Positions 30,623-40,738 of a DNA stretch of 64,000 bases are shown here, piece after piece. Position numbers and translations under genes: made by a program. Below the pieces are notes generated by a model. The model was not told the DNA's origin, ran no database searches, and worked only from the letters and a program-made list of their open reading frames with translations. The stretch is taken from assembly GCA_023052935.1 (NCBI GenBank), contig JAJSOM010000011.1, positions 112,170 through 176,169 of the forward strand. The letters run 5' to 3'. This DNA comes from Piezodorus guildinii. Taxonomy: Eukaryota > Arthropoda > Insecta > Hemiptera > Pentatomidae. How positions within the stretch are numbered: position 1 is the first letter of the stretch; every line of letters begins with the position of its first letter.

Positions 30623-30810
30623 AGGAAAATCACACAGAAATCTTGAAATACATATTTCCACACCACATTGTTTGTCAGTTTTTTTTTCAAGCATTTATGT
30701 TTCTATAATATAAAATTTTATATAAGGTGTAGATTCTTTTAGGTGAAGGTCAAATTTATATGAATAAAATTGGAGGCTGATGTCTACTTCACCATTATTT
30801 TATTGAAAAA

Positions 30811-30850
30811 ATTCGCACTACGTTTCGGCTACAATACCATCTTCATGTGC
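30811..30850 (-). ncRNA. hammerhead ribozyme-like motif, box 1 mutated
   Basis: Minus strand: GCAC-ATGAAGA-T-GGT-(ATTGTA)-GCC-GAAA-CGTA-GTGCG. The first box reads ATGAAGA instead of CTGAAGA; the other parts, including a 4-bp stem I GCAC/GTGC, are preserved. Confidence 0.6.
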
Positions 30851-31233
30851 AGTGGAACAATTTAGATTTAATGTCCCACTCATCATTGTAGAAGAAATAC
30901 GATACCTTGGACTTCACCTTGACAAACGTCTTACATGGAATCCTCATACAAGACTTAAACGACAAGAAACTGCTCGTAGATATCGACTATTAAAACACTT
31001 ACTTGACAAACGATCAAAACTCCCTCTATACTTTAAAAAAACTCATTTACACAACAGTCGGGCTTCAGCATTGGAAGAGAGAAGACGTGGAGCTCCAGTA
31101 ACAGATAAGATTAAGATTCCTTTATATCTTCTTTGATATCTTTCTTTTTCTTTTTTTATTTATTTTATTTGTTCTCTTAGTGTAGGTGATAGTTTATATT
31201 ATTTTTTAAATCAAAAATTACTTATTTTTTCTA

Positions 31234-32537
31234 TGGGCGATCCCATAGATCTCAATAGCCCAAAGGCTAAAAGAAAAAGACCGCGCGGGAGAATTAAATC
31301 GATACCCGATAATGCGAATTTTCAAATAAGTCCCTCCTTTCTAATTTAAGAAAGAGAGGATGATCTAAATTTTCAAAAAGTGTCGCCCTTCTTTATTAAT
31401 AAATTTTTATCAAATTTGGTAGGAGACTTAAAAATGATCAAAAAACTAAAAAATGGAACGTTACTAATTGAAATAAAAAATGGGAAACAATCCGAAGAGT
31501 TACTGAAATGTAAAAACTTCGGGGGCCAGTTCCCCATACAGGTATCCCCTCATAATACTTTAAATTTTAGTAAAGGTGTAATTAGATGCTATGACCTTCA
31601 ATTTCTTGAAATTGAAGAAATTAAAAATGAACTATCATCAGTAATAACCGATATAAACAGAATTAAAAAAAATGGAAACGAAATATTAACTAACTCTTAT
31701 ATCGTAACATTCCCATCACCGAGAATCCCTGAAGAATTAAAAATAGGCTATTACACGGTCAAGGTCCAAAACTATATTTTTTCTCCTTATCGGTGCTTCA
31801 ATTGTTTAGGTTTTAATCATCCCACTAAGGATTGCAAACAAACGCCTAAATGTATACAATGCGGAGAAGACAAACACGGAGATGTTAAATGTACGCGACC
31901 ACCCAGGTGTGCCAACTGTTCCGGAGAGCACCATGCGCTAGACCGTACCTGCCCTGCTTTCATTATGCAAAAAGAAATAAAATATATACAATCTGTTAAT
32001 AAAATATCTTTTAACGAAGCCAAAAAATTATACAAAGAGAAAAACCCTACAACATTTATGAAATCTTTTTCTTCAATCACGAAAACAAAATCTTATCATA
32101 CCGAAAAAAAAAGATATCGGCATTCAAACCGTTTTATTAGACAATATTAGAGAACAAAAATTCCAAAACTCTAATATTATATCAAATCTCGAAACCCCTT
32201 CCCCCACTAATCCCACTCCCCTCCCCTCTAATCCCGCCCCCCTCACCTCTAATCCTGCCCCCTCCTTTCCCCTAATCCTCCACCTCTCCTCCCCCCTCTC
32301 CCAGCGGACGCTCCGCTAGCGACCCTACCGGCCGATCCTGAACCTTCTAATAGGTCGCGATCCGCCTCAAGAAGACGTGTGGTCGTACCCCAGCCCTCTC
32401 TGCCTACCGACGAATCAGGTCCATCGAAAAGCACTGAAAGTGCTTTGATGGCATTAGACGTCGAAGAGAGCTCTGAGGGAGAATTCACCGTCGTTAATAA
32501 TAAAAAACAGGGAAACAGGAAAACTAAAAAAACTTAA
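31234..32537 (+). pseudogene. I-type LINE ORF1 (gag-like, three CCHC knuckles), frameshifted
   Basis: ORF1 proteins of this kind bind the element RNA and act as chaperones in the RNP. The start ATG at 31234 gives MGDPIDLNSPKAKRKRPRGR (a basic, nuclear-targeting-like start). A frame change near 31345 leads to the main 250-codon block, with CFNCLGFNHPTKDC, CIQCGEDKHGDVKC and CANCSGEHHALDRTC (about 31795-31950). A second shift lies in the nine-A run at 32104-32112, after which the sequence reads DIGIQTVLLDNIREQKFQNS and a Pro-rich stretch. A third near 32280 leads to EESSEGEFTVVNNKKQGNRK and the TAA at 32535-32537. I chose the ATG at 31234 because no in-frame ATG starts the main block. Confidence 0.8.
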
Positions 32538-33475
32538 TGACTCATAAAAATAAAAAAATAACCATAATTCACGTACATAACAAATATATCGAGCTAAAAT
32601 ATTATACAACTATCCTCTGCCCTAAAACAGAAATATTTATTTGGCACTATAAATATCTCCACATAATTAAAAATACACGTAAATATAGAGAACATAACAA
32701 ATGCACCAATAACAATAATAATATTAACGATATCTACAGATTCCAATGCATCTATTTATTCCTACCAGACAAAATAGTAAACATATACAAATCATTCCTA
32801 GCAGCCAAAACAATAAACATTTATTATCCATTCAATAAAATTATAGAAAACAAATATCACGCCATACGTTTAATCAATTATAATCAAAATAAACAACATT
32901 GTACTTTAAATAAAGGAAATTATATCTCCCGTGTTCTAATCATTTTTTTAATATTTAGTAGACATGCATATATATATTTTGTGGACGTAAACGCGAAAAG
33001 TCAGGAACTTCTGAATGTATTTCCTTATACGTCTAGAATTATTATGTTCGTATATGAGTGTGTGTATATGTGTGCGTATATACGTTTGTGCCTATGTGTG
33101 TGTGTGTGTATGTGTGTGTATATGTATATGTATGTGTGGATATATGCAGGGTATGCATGCGTGTATGTGTATGCATGTATGTATATGTATGTATGTGTGT
33201 TATGTATAAGTAATATGTATGGGTTTAATGTATGGGGACGAAGTAACACTAGAAATAAATATCATACGTCTTTCGTCTTAATCTTTACATATGAAACAAT
33301 TGCTCTTACTGCAAGTTACTGTATTCATATAACATTTATCAATGTCGAAGTCCATGTTACTTCACCGCTTCTTACGATAGTTAATTGTTTTTATCAATTT
33401 CCTTTTTTCTTCTCTTTTATATTTAGTTTATCAGATTTATTAATAAATCAGATCGTTAAAAAGCAAATTTCTTAA
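32537..33475 (+). CDS. unrecognised 312-codon frame between ORF1 and ORF2
   Basis: The ATG overlaps the ORF1 stop as TAATG (TAA at 32535-32537, ATG at 32537-32539). The frame is in the same phase as ORF2 and ends at a single TAA (33473-33475), 31 codons before the ORF2 ATG at 33569. First half: polar, Asn/Lys/Ile/Tyr-rich (KCTNNNNNINDIYRF). The middle is a TG/TA microsatellite read as Cys-Val-Tyr-Met repeats (about residues 170-225); the end is hydrophobic. I recognise no domain. It may be a separate ORF, an N-terminal extension of ORF2, or a chance open stretch, which is unlikely at this length and AT content. Confidence refers to the frame, not to a function. Confidence 0.45.
   Translation: MTHKNKKITIIHVHNKYIELKYYTTILCPKTEIFIWHYKYLHIIKNTRKYREHNKCTNNNNNINDIYRFQCIYLFLPDKIVNIYKSFLAAKTINIYYPFNKIIENKYHAIRLINYNQNKQHCTLNKGNYISRVLIIFLIFSRHAYIYFVDVNAKSQELLNVFPYTSRIIMFVYECVYMCAYIRLCLCVCVCMCVYMYMYVWIYAGYACVYVYACMYMYVCVLCISNMYGFNVWGRSNTRNKYHTSFVLIFTYETIALTASYCIHITFINVEVHVTSPLLTIVNCFYQFPFFFSFIFSLSDLLINQIVKKQIS
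33055..33215 (+). repeat. TG/TA-rich imperfect microsatellite inside the LINE
   Basis: GTGTGTATGTGTGTG, TATGTATATGTATGTG and related units, about 160 bp, lying in frame inside the 312-codon frame without creating a stop. Confidence 0.85.
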
Positions 33476-33568
33476 TTTTCTATTTTTTTTTTTTTGTTTT
33501 TTACAAAAAAAAAATTTAAACGTTTAGTCCCATTTATAATTTATTTTATTTTTCCTATTACTATTACA

Positions 33569-36500
33569 ATGGTTCTTATCCAGTGGAATTGTAATGGTTT
33601 AAGAACACATTTTAATGATTTAAAAATCATAATCCAGGACATAAACCCGGTCTGTATAGCACTTCAAGAGACACATTTATCTATCAATGAAAATTTACCA
33701 ATTAAAAATTTTGAAATCTATCGAAAAGATTGTATTAACAATAAGCATAATAGTCGGGGAGTTCTAATAGCTGTCCACAAATCGGTTTATTCTGAGCCAA
33801 TCACAATAGACTCACCCCTTCAGGTGGTAGCAGCCACTGTCCATTTAGGTTTCACTTTTTCTCTATGCAATATCTACCTCCCACAAGACCGCTCAATAGA
33901 TGCCCAACACTTGTTAGATATATACAACCAATTACCTCACCCTGTTTTGTTTGTTGGGGACCTTAATGGCCACAATCCTTTATGGGGTTCACGGGACACT
34001 AACTTACGAGGTAGAGTAATAGAAAATTTCATAGACCTCTCTAATTTACTCCTTTTAAACTCTGGCGAACCCACATTCCTTAGCTCCAGTTACGGGTCAT
34101 ATTCAGCTATAGATCTATCTCTCTGTAGTTCAAGCCTTTTTAAAACAACCGACTGGACCATCCTACCGGACCTCTATGGTAGTGACCATTATCCAATCCT
34201 TATAAAGTTTCGAAACTCAAAAACCACATACAACCTACAACCGAGGTGGATACTGGACAGAGCTGACTGGTCTCTCTATTCTTCCCTAGTCACCCCTCCA
34301 CCGACCTCTCCATGTGAACTGACCATTGAAGAGGGGTGTACAGCTATCACGAACATCATCATAGAAGCAGCAACATCAGCTATACCAATGAACAGAGGAG
34401 TTCCAAAAAGACCCCAGGTCCCATGGTTTAATGATACCTGTAAGCAAGCTCTAAAAGACCGTCGGAAAGCATACAAAAGATTTCAAAGGTGCATGACGAT
34501 AGTAAATTTGGTAGAATATAAGAAACATCGCGCCATATGCAGGAAAACGTTTAACCAATGCAAAGCAGCATCCTGGAAAAACTTTTTAGGATCCATGAGT
34601 TCATCTACGACCTCTGCCGATGTCTGGAACAAGATCAGAAAAATCACTAAAAATCCCTCTTTTCCTCGCTATACCATATTAGTTAATGGAAAATTATCCG
34701 ATGATCCCCTAACCGTCTCGAATGAATTTGCCGCCTTTTTCTCGAACATCTATAATCCCGTTCGACAAAGTACAAACACTAGACCTGTAGAGATGGACTT
34801 TCAAAATACTAACGAGGAATCAGTCATAGATTATAACCACCCTTTTACCATGTGGGAACTAGAAAACATCTTAAATTCCGTGAAAGGATCCTCACCCGGC
34901 CCTGATAATATACATTACAGCATGATCAAACGTCTTCTTAACAACACATTACATTGGCTCCTCGATTACTACAATCAACTATGGTCCGTTGGGGAATTCC
35001 CAAATGCCTGGCGAAACTCAGTTATCATTCCCATACTAAAAAATGGAAAAGACAAACGGTTACCAAATAGCTATCGTCCTATTTTCCTAACAAGTTGCCT
35101 TTGTAAGATTATTGAACGCATGGTCAACAAGAGGTTAATGTGGGTAATAGAAAAGAATGGTCTAATTCAACCCTTTCAGTCAGGATTTCGCAAAGGACAT
35201 TCCACAATAGACCACTTAATAGTCTTAGAAGCAGAAATACAGTACGCCTTTGTTAACGGACAGCAGGCAGTCGTAGTATTCTTCGACATGATGAAGGCAT
35301 TTGATTTCATAAACCATAAAGCCATTCTTCGCAAACTAATAGTGCTGGGAATCAGAGGGAAAATGTTTAATTTCTTAAAACAATTTCTCAAAAATAGACG
35401 TTTTAGAGTTCGAGTTGGCAGTGAACTATCCAGCGATTATGAACAGACCAGCGGTGTTCCTCAGGGCTGCGTCCTCAGTCCCACTCTATTCTCACTCGCG
35501 ATAAACGATCTGGGGCTCAACTTACCAAGAGGCGTCAAACCTTTGTTATTTGCGGACGACTTAGCGATAGTTTGCCGATCTGAGAACATAAATAATATAA
35601 AAAATAAATTACACGAAGCCATTAACAGGATTAAGAACTGGTCCACTGCAATAGGTTTGAATATATCCATTGAAAAAACTGTCTGCCTTCACCTCAGCCG
35701 AAAGAGAAATACTCCACCATCACCCGACTTATTTATAGACAATTCATTAATACCCTATACACCTCACCACAAATTCTTAGGGCTGGTATTTGACCGAAAA
35801 TTGTATTGGGAACCTCATATTTCTTACATAAAGACAACTGCTACAAAAAAATTAAACATTCTACGCTATCTTAGTGGCACATCCTGGGGTTCAGATAGAT
35901 GCACAATGTTAAAACTTTATAAGGTCTTGGTCCGTGCTTAATTGGAACACGGTTTTTTTGTCTATGGCTCTGCCCGTCGCCGAACCCTAGCTAAGCTGGA
36001 CTCAGTTCATCACACAGGAATTCGAATTGCAACCGGCGCGTACAGAACCAGTCCCGTCCTCAGTCTATGTTCAGAGGCAGGCTTACCTCCGCTATCATTC
36101 AGAAGACAAAAACTTGCGATAAGTTACATTTCCAAATTACTTCCACAAACCGAACATCCCTCTTACAAATATATTTTTCAATCTAAATTTTCAACGATTT
36201 TCCGCCTAAAACCAAATTCAACCTTACCTTTGGCCGAAAGACTCTCTAACGTTATATCATCACTTAAAGCTATCCCGTTACAACAATTCGAAATTCAAAC
36301 ACCACCCTGGACTCTACCATCACCTAAAACAATTCTAAATCTTACTCATATTCCCAAAACTAACACCACTCCTTCAGAGTATAAAATACGACTATCTCGA
36401 CTTCTGGAAAACATTCCAGATCATTTCCCAATTTACACCGATGGCTCCAAGTCTGAAATTCAACAGCCTCATCCTTTGTAACTCGTGATGCGACCTACAA

Positions 36501-37233
36501 ATTTAAATTACATAGGTTATGCTCAATTTATACCGCCGAACTATACGCAATAGCATCATCACTACAATTCTGTATACCTTTACCCCATAAATATATTGTA
36601 ATACTATCAGATTCTCTAAGCTCCCTACAAGCTTTGAAAGTTATGTATCCAGAACATCCAATAATTTTCCGAATTCAGTCCTATCTTTCGACACTCGTAG
36701 ACCAGGGGAAGTCCGTCAGCTTTATATGGATCCCGAGCCACATTGGCATTGTCGGCAACGAGCTTGCGGATCGGGCAGCGAAGGAAGCACTAACGCTCCC
36801 AGGTCGAGGTATTGCCGTCCTCACTCCATCGGAACTAAGTCGACCTCTGAAAATGGAAGTATGGGATAACTGGCAGGTTATGTGGGACGAAGGCCCCCCC
36901 AGCAAACTTAAACAGATTAAGAAAACAGTAAAGCCGTGGTCGACATCCTGCCGTAGTAACCGTAGGGAGGAGGTGGCCTTGGCTCGCATAAGAATTGGTC
37001 ACACCGCACTAACCCATTCATACCTAATAAAAAAACAGCGACCGCCAAAATGCACCTACTGCAGCTCCACCCTTACCATAAAGCACATCTTTGAGGAGTG
37101 CACTCATTATATAGAAAGTATTAATAGAATAGGCCTGACTTCAAACTTGAGCAATATTTTGAGAGACGACGAGACAACAATAGCAATGGTTATACATTTT
37201 TTGAAAGCGCACCAGCTCCTGTCGCAACTATAG
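33569..37233 (+). pseudogene. I-type LINE ORF2: endonuclease, RT, RNase H, CCHC
   Basis: ORF2 nicks the target and copies the element RNA in place. From the ATG at 33569 (MVLIQWNCNGLRTHF) it shows the APE-type endonuclease: QETHL, VGDLNGHNPLWGS and GSDHYPI (about residues 35-215). RT follows: YRPIFLTSCLCKIIERM, FQSGFRKGHSTIDHL, FFDMMKAFDF (motif A), GVPQGCVLSPTLF (B) and LLFADDLAI (C, about 660-670). RNase H comes next: IYTDGSK, YTAELYAIASS, LSDSLSSLQAL and PSHIGIVGNELADRAAKEA. It ends with CTYCSSTLTIKHIFEEC. About 1,220 codons, the usual size. Defects: a TAA at 35939-35941 in a conserved RA-LEHG segment, and a one-base frameshift near 36455 just after the first RNase H Asp. All catalytic residues I can see are kept. 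Confidence 0.9.
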
Positions 37234-38049
37234 GTCTTATAACTGAATTTCTTATTTATTTATTTATCTATTTTCTTTTTTATTATTTATCTATTTATTA
37301 CTTAATTATTTGTATTTATTTATTTTTTATTTTTGTTATAAAGTTATAATCAGTACTTTCCTTGTGATTATTTTCTTTAACTCAAAATAGAACTCACACA
37401 AATTTCTTTAAACTTAAATGAATTTATAGGCGTTGATGACCTCGTAGTTTTACGCCTTTAAGCATCAACAAACAAACAAACAAACAATCATTTACACAAC
37501 GATTATTAGACCTATTTGGACTTATGGCATTGAGCTATGGGGGTCCACTAAACCATCGAATTCCTCCTGCATCCAATCCTTGCAATCCAAAATCCTTAGA
37601 CAAATCCTAGACGCTCTTTACTTTGTTACCAACAAACTCATCCATAGAGACCTGAATATCCCACTAGTTGCAGAAATCGCCCTAAAAAGATACACCTCCT
37701 TTCATTCCAAATTACCCGCCCATTCGAACCCGCTTGTCCGTATCCTCTCATCGACTTATATTCCCGATTATCTTCCGAGGCGTCTGAAAAGACGGTGGCC
37801 TCGAGACCTGCTGAACAAAAAAACATTGAAGTACTACCGCTGGGTAGATGACGTTTCCAGGCTGTAAATTGTCTGTAAATAGCATATTTACTTATTGTAC
37901 TATGGAAATTGTACAGTTGTAAATTTCATTAAAAGAATTAAAAAAAAAAAAAAAAAAGATTTAATGTGAGTAGCTGCTTTCAAGTCTGATTTAGACATGA
38001 GGCTTTGACTTGAAAGCAGCTACTCACATTAAATCTAAACTGTTCCACT

Positions 38050-38089
38050 GCACCTGAAGATGGCATTGTAGCCGAAACGTAGTGCGAAT
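38050..38089 (+). ncRNA. hammerhead ribozyme-like motif, intact core
   Basis: GCAC-CTGAAGA-T-GGC-(ATTGTA)-GCC-GAAA-CGTA-GTGC. Stem I is a perfect 4-bp GCAC/GTGC helix and stem II a 3-bp GGC/GCC helix. The predicted cleavage would follow CGTA. It is the right-arm partner of the motif at 30811-30850. Confidence 0.7.
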
Positions 38090-38199
38090 TATTTCAATAA
38101 AATAGTGGTGAAGTAGGCATCAGCCTCCAATTTAATTCATAAAATTTTAGTTTAATACAACTTATCGTTTTCTAGCAAGAATCAGCACAATTACGTATT

Positions 38200-38532
38200 A
38201 TAAAAGACTTAGTTACTTATCAGTGTTAATAAGATGATGAGTCTAATTTTTTGGAATGTACAAAATCAAAGGTGCTTTAGAGGAAGAACATTTAAAATAT
38301 CGGCATTTAAGCTCTGTAAGACTATTTCAATCAGAATGATGTTCAAGCCCATTAAATTTTACATCGACATAGCGAGTTTAATCAAAATCCCTAGAGCCGT
38401 TTTTGAGAAAATCGTAAAAAGGTGCAAAATGCATGGATCAAGTGGCTCTTCTGGTAAGCTGATTTTTATGAAAAAGTCTTTGTAGCATATCGGGCGTAAG
38501 TTTTCTTAAATATGAAATTTCAGATTTCATGA
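38200..38532 (+). repeat. family H fragment
   Basis: Interior blocks in forward order: AAAATATCGGCATTTAAGCT, CATCGACATAGCGAGTTTAA, GTGCAAAATGCATGG and GTGGCTCTTCTGGTAAGC. Both ends are missing; a complete copy follows 115 bp later. Confidence 0.65.
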
Positions 38533-38647
38533 AACAAGATTTTTGTTTGTTGGAACAAATATTGTAATTTATTTTAATAAAACTTGTTTATTTCCAGTTT
38601 AAAAATGTTTATTATAGACTTTAGAAACTTTGTTTATTATAAAAAAA

Positions 38648-39384
38648 TCTGGTGCGGGCAACACACGACTTTCACTTACCTCCATTTTTAAAATCAATGA
38701 AAGGATTTTCTAATACAGCTAGAGATTAAAATACGTGAAACAATTAAATAAATAATTTAATTGCATTTATGCAGAAACATGTGTTTTATTAAAAAATCTA
38801 TTATATTATTATCTAAAATAATCAGTTATTTATTATTATTATTACTGCTCTTATGTTCAAAAACGAAAAATTGCATTAAAAAATATTTTTTCTGTTTTTT
38901 TCCTTTAGTTGAGTATCGAATTCATTGAATTTATATATTTACCTGTTTTTCATCAGTTGTAACAAGAGAATATAGTTATTTTTATAAAATCAGCCAAATT
39001 AAAGGTACTTTAGAGAAAGAAAATTTAAAATATCGGCATTTAAGCCCTGTCAGACCATTTTAATCCGAATGAAACCTAAATGATATTAAAAATCATTTAA
39101 TTTTACATCGCTATAACGAGTTTAATCAAAATCGTCGTAACCGTTTTGAGAAAATCGAAGGTGCAAAATGCATGGTATAATGTGGCTCTTCTGGTTAGCC
39201 GATTTTGATGAAAAAGTTTTTGTGTGGGAGTTACCACACACGGACACACACACACAGACCTTTTTGCGGGACTTGGTTATTTTGACTCAGGGGACACTAA
39301 AACGTGTATTTCCGTTGAAAACTGGAATTCGAAAATTTTCACGATCGCAATACTTCCCCCGTACTATATATAGTAAGTGAAAGT
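38648..39384 (+). repeat. family H repeat, complete reference copy
   Basis: Starts TCTGGTGCGGGCAACACACG and immediately has ACTTTCACTTACC. Ends TACTATATATAGTA-AGTGAAAGT, a perfect 14-bp palindrome overlapping GTAAGTGAAAGT, which is the exact inverted repeat of the 5' ACTTTCACTTAC. A CACACACACACAG microsatellite sits about 130 bp before the end. TC start, subterminal inverted repeats, central microsatellite and 3' hairpin are the layout described for Helentron-derived INE-1/DINE-1 elements. No coding capacity; a non-autonomous element mobilised in trans is the best reading. Confidence 0.7.
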
Positions 39385-39899
39385 AAAAAGGACATTTTTG
39401 TAAAATTCAAATATTTATAAGTATTGCAATACTTTTGACGGGGAGTTTAAATACGTGAAAGTAAGATGTATTACAGTTTACTTTTATTTTTCATCGCTGA
39501 TATGTTTTATTATATAATACCTATAAAAATAAACTTTTTGCTACCTATATAGCATCCCCTATATTCTATTTTCTAGCCTTTCTTTCCCTCAAAGCAAACC
39601 CTAACAGCGAACCCGATAAAAAGCCAGCAAGTTTCCAAGCTGGCTACTTACCCTAATAGAACCCACATTCTCCTTTCTCTCTCTTTGGATGGATTTATTG
39701 CTCTATAATTCACCCACCTTTTTATATCCCATGCCAGGCTAAAGTGTTTTTCTCTTTTCTATTATTCCCTTAGTAAATAGCCTTTGCAAATATAATTCAT
39801 ATATCAAAATTAATATTAAATAATATATTTAATTTTTGTATAATCCTATTATGAAGAGTTTTTAATATAAATTAGGTTCTTTGGAAACGATCTCTTCTT
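39385..39899. other. unclassified
   Basis: An AT-rich part and a C/T-rich stretch (39550-39780) with AAGCCAGCAAGTTTCC / GCTGGC. No frame or repeat partner of note. Confidence 0.3.
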
Positions 39900-40376
39900 T
39901 TTGATAATTATTAATTGATGAAATAAAAAAGACTTTTAAACAATATGACCACAATAATATTAAATTTGGACTGTATAATAATATTAAATTAAATACTTAT
40001 ATGGCCAATATGAAAGACAAAATAGATGAAGAGAACAAATTAAATACTATATATAAAATGAATTGCAATAATTGCCCTAAAGCCTATCGGAGAAACTTCC
40101 AATATGTTATAAACCAGAATTAATCAACATAGTTCAAATTGTAAACATTTAAAAAAGATTAATACTACAGCTCTTTACAACCACAATATAATTAATAAGC
40201 ACAGTTTTTAATTCAAAAAACAAAAATACTAAATACAGAAAAAAAAGAAAAATATTGGAATCAATTTACATAACAAAAAATTTAAATAATACAGTTAATT
40301 AAAAATTGGATTCAAAGAAAATAAGTTATATCTATGCAGATATAATTAACAGATTAAAATTTTGACATAGAACAAT
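39900..40376 (+). pseudogene. Penelope-like element, GIY-YIG endonuclease core (PLE-3)
   Basis: With two frame changes the plus strand reads KFGLYNNIKLNTYMANMKDK, ENKLNTIYKMNCNNCPKAY, then GETSNML-stop-TRINQHSSNCK, LKKINTTALYNHNIINKHSF and KILNTEKKRKILESIYITKN. IYK-x-C-x2-C---Y-(V)GET----L--R--QH is the GIY-YIG nuclease signature with the Cys pair typical of Penelope-like elements, which use this domain to cut the target. The YVGET segment is broken by a base loss (about 40090). It has stops and is dead. It continues toward the tail motif seen in PLE-1 and PLE-2. Confidence 0.75.
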
Positions 40377-40597
40377 AAATAATACTCCAACCATAAGTAT
40401 GTTTTAAATTTAATATTTAATATTCTTTTCACTGTAATGGGGTGAATATAAGTTCAAAAAACGTAGCTTAAACACAATTGCTTATTTATTGACTGAACCT
40501 CATGACCCGTTGAAAACCTATATATAAAGTCCAAAAAATGTGAATTAAGATGTCTTTTCAGCTACTATATTTCAGCTAAATTTATTCATAAATGTTG

Positions 40598-40598
<1 letters not shown>

Positions 40599-40650
<52 letters not shown>

Positions 40651-40660
40651 ATATATATTG
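40599..40660. repeat. (TA)n microsatellite
   Basis: Two adjacent TA tracts with one TT break. Confidence 0.95.
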
Positions 40661-40738
40661 TTTGATGAGTTGTCGACTGTTGATAATTTAAGTTTGTGTT
40701 GTTCTCAGGTTTCAGTCAATGAATAAACAATTTTATCT

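Larger units (their letters stand above)
31056..37487 (+). mobile_element. full-length I-type LINE, 6.4 kb, 13-bp TSD
   Basis: TCATTTACACAAC at 31043-31055 and 37488-37500 is an exact target duplication, so both ends are intact. The element starts AGTCGGGCTTCAGC, has a 178-bp 5'UTR, ORF1 with three CCHC knuckles, a novel-looking 312-codon frame, and ORF2 with APE-type endonuclease, RT, RNase H and a C-terminal CCHC. The 3'UTR ends GATGACC...TTTTACGCCTTTAA and an AACA-repeat tail. Presence of RNase H and the CCHC-rich ORF1 points to the I group. A truncated relative is at 10764. It carries a few frameshifts and stops, so it is probably inactive, although some could be assembly errors. Confidence 0.85.
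30875..37956 (+). mobile_element. Jockey-like LINE (subfamily B), split by an I-type LINE
   Basis: The TSD AGATTTAATGT (30864-30874 / 37957-37967) sets the limits. The left piece (30875-31055) encodes EEIRYLGLHLDKRLTWNPHT, RLKRQETARRYRLLKHLLDK and stops at THLHN. The right piece (37501-37956) picks up at IIRPIWTYGIELWGSTKPSN, continues SKILRQILDALYFVTNKLIH to RRLKRRWPRDLLNK, then the 3'UTR and a 19-bp A-run. The RT catalytic part is absent because of 5' truncation. Removing the I-type LINE and one copy of its TSD restores continuity. Confidence 0.85.
30755..38135. mobile_element. hammerhead palindrome (P4), split by nested LINEs
   Basis: The two ends of this span are the arms of one inverted element. 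The left arm (30755-30874) has AATTGGAGGCTGATGTCTAC and ATTCGCACTACGTTTCGGCT. The right part (37957-38135) has the complements GCACCTGAAGATGGC, GTAGTGCGAAT and GTAGGCATCAGCCTCCAATT, plus a central hairpin GAGTAGCTGCTTTCAAGTC / GACTTGAAAGCAGCTACTC. Between them, at AGATTTAATGT (duplicated at 30864-30874 and 37957-37967), a Jockey-like LINE inserted. Confidence 0.7.

Noticed and set aside
33025..33249. Additional frames in the TG/TA repeat of the LINE
   Set aside because: Shadows of the same microsatellite in other phases; only the frame in phase with ORF2 and starting at TAATG is worth discussing.
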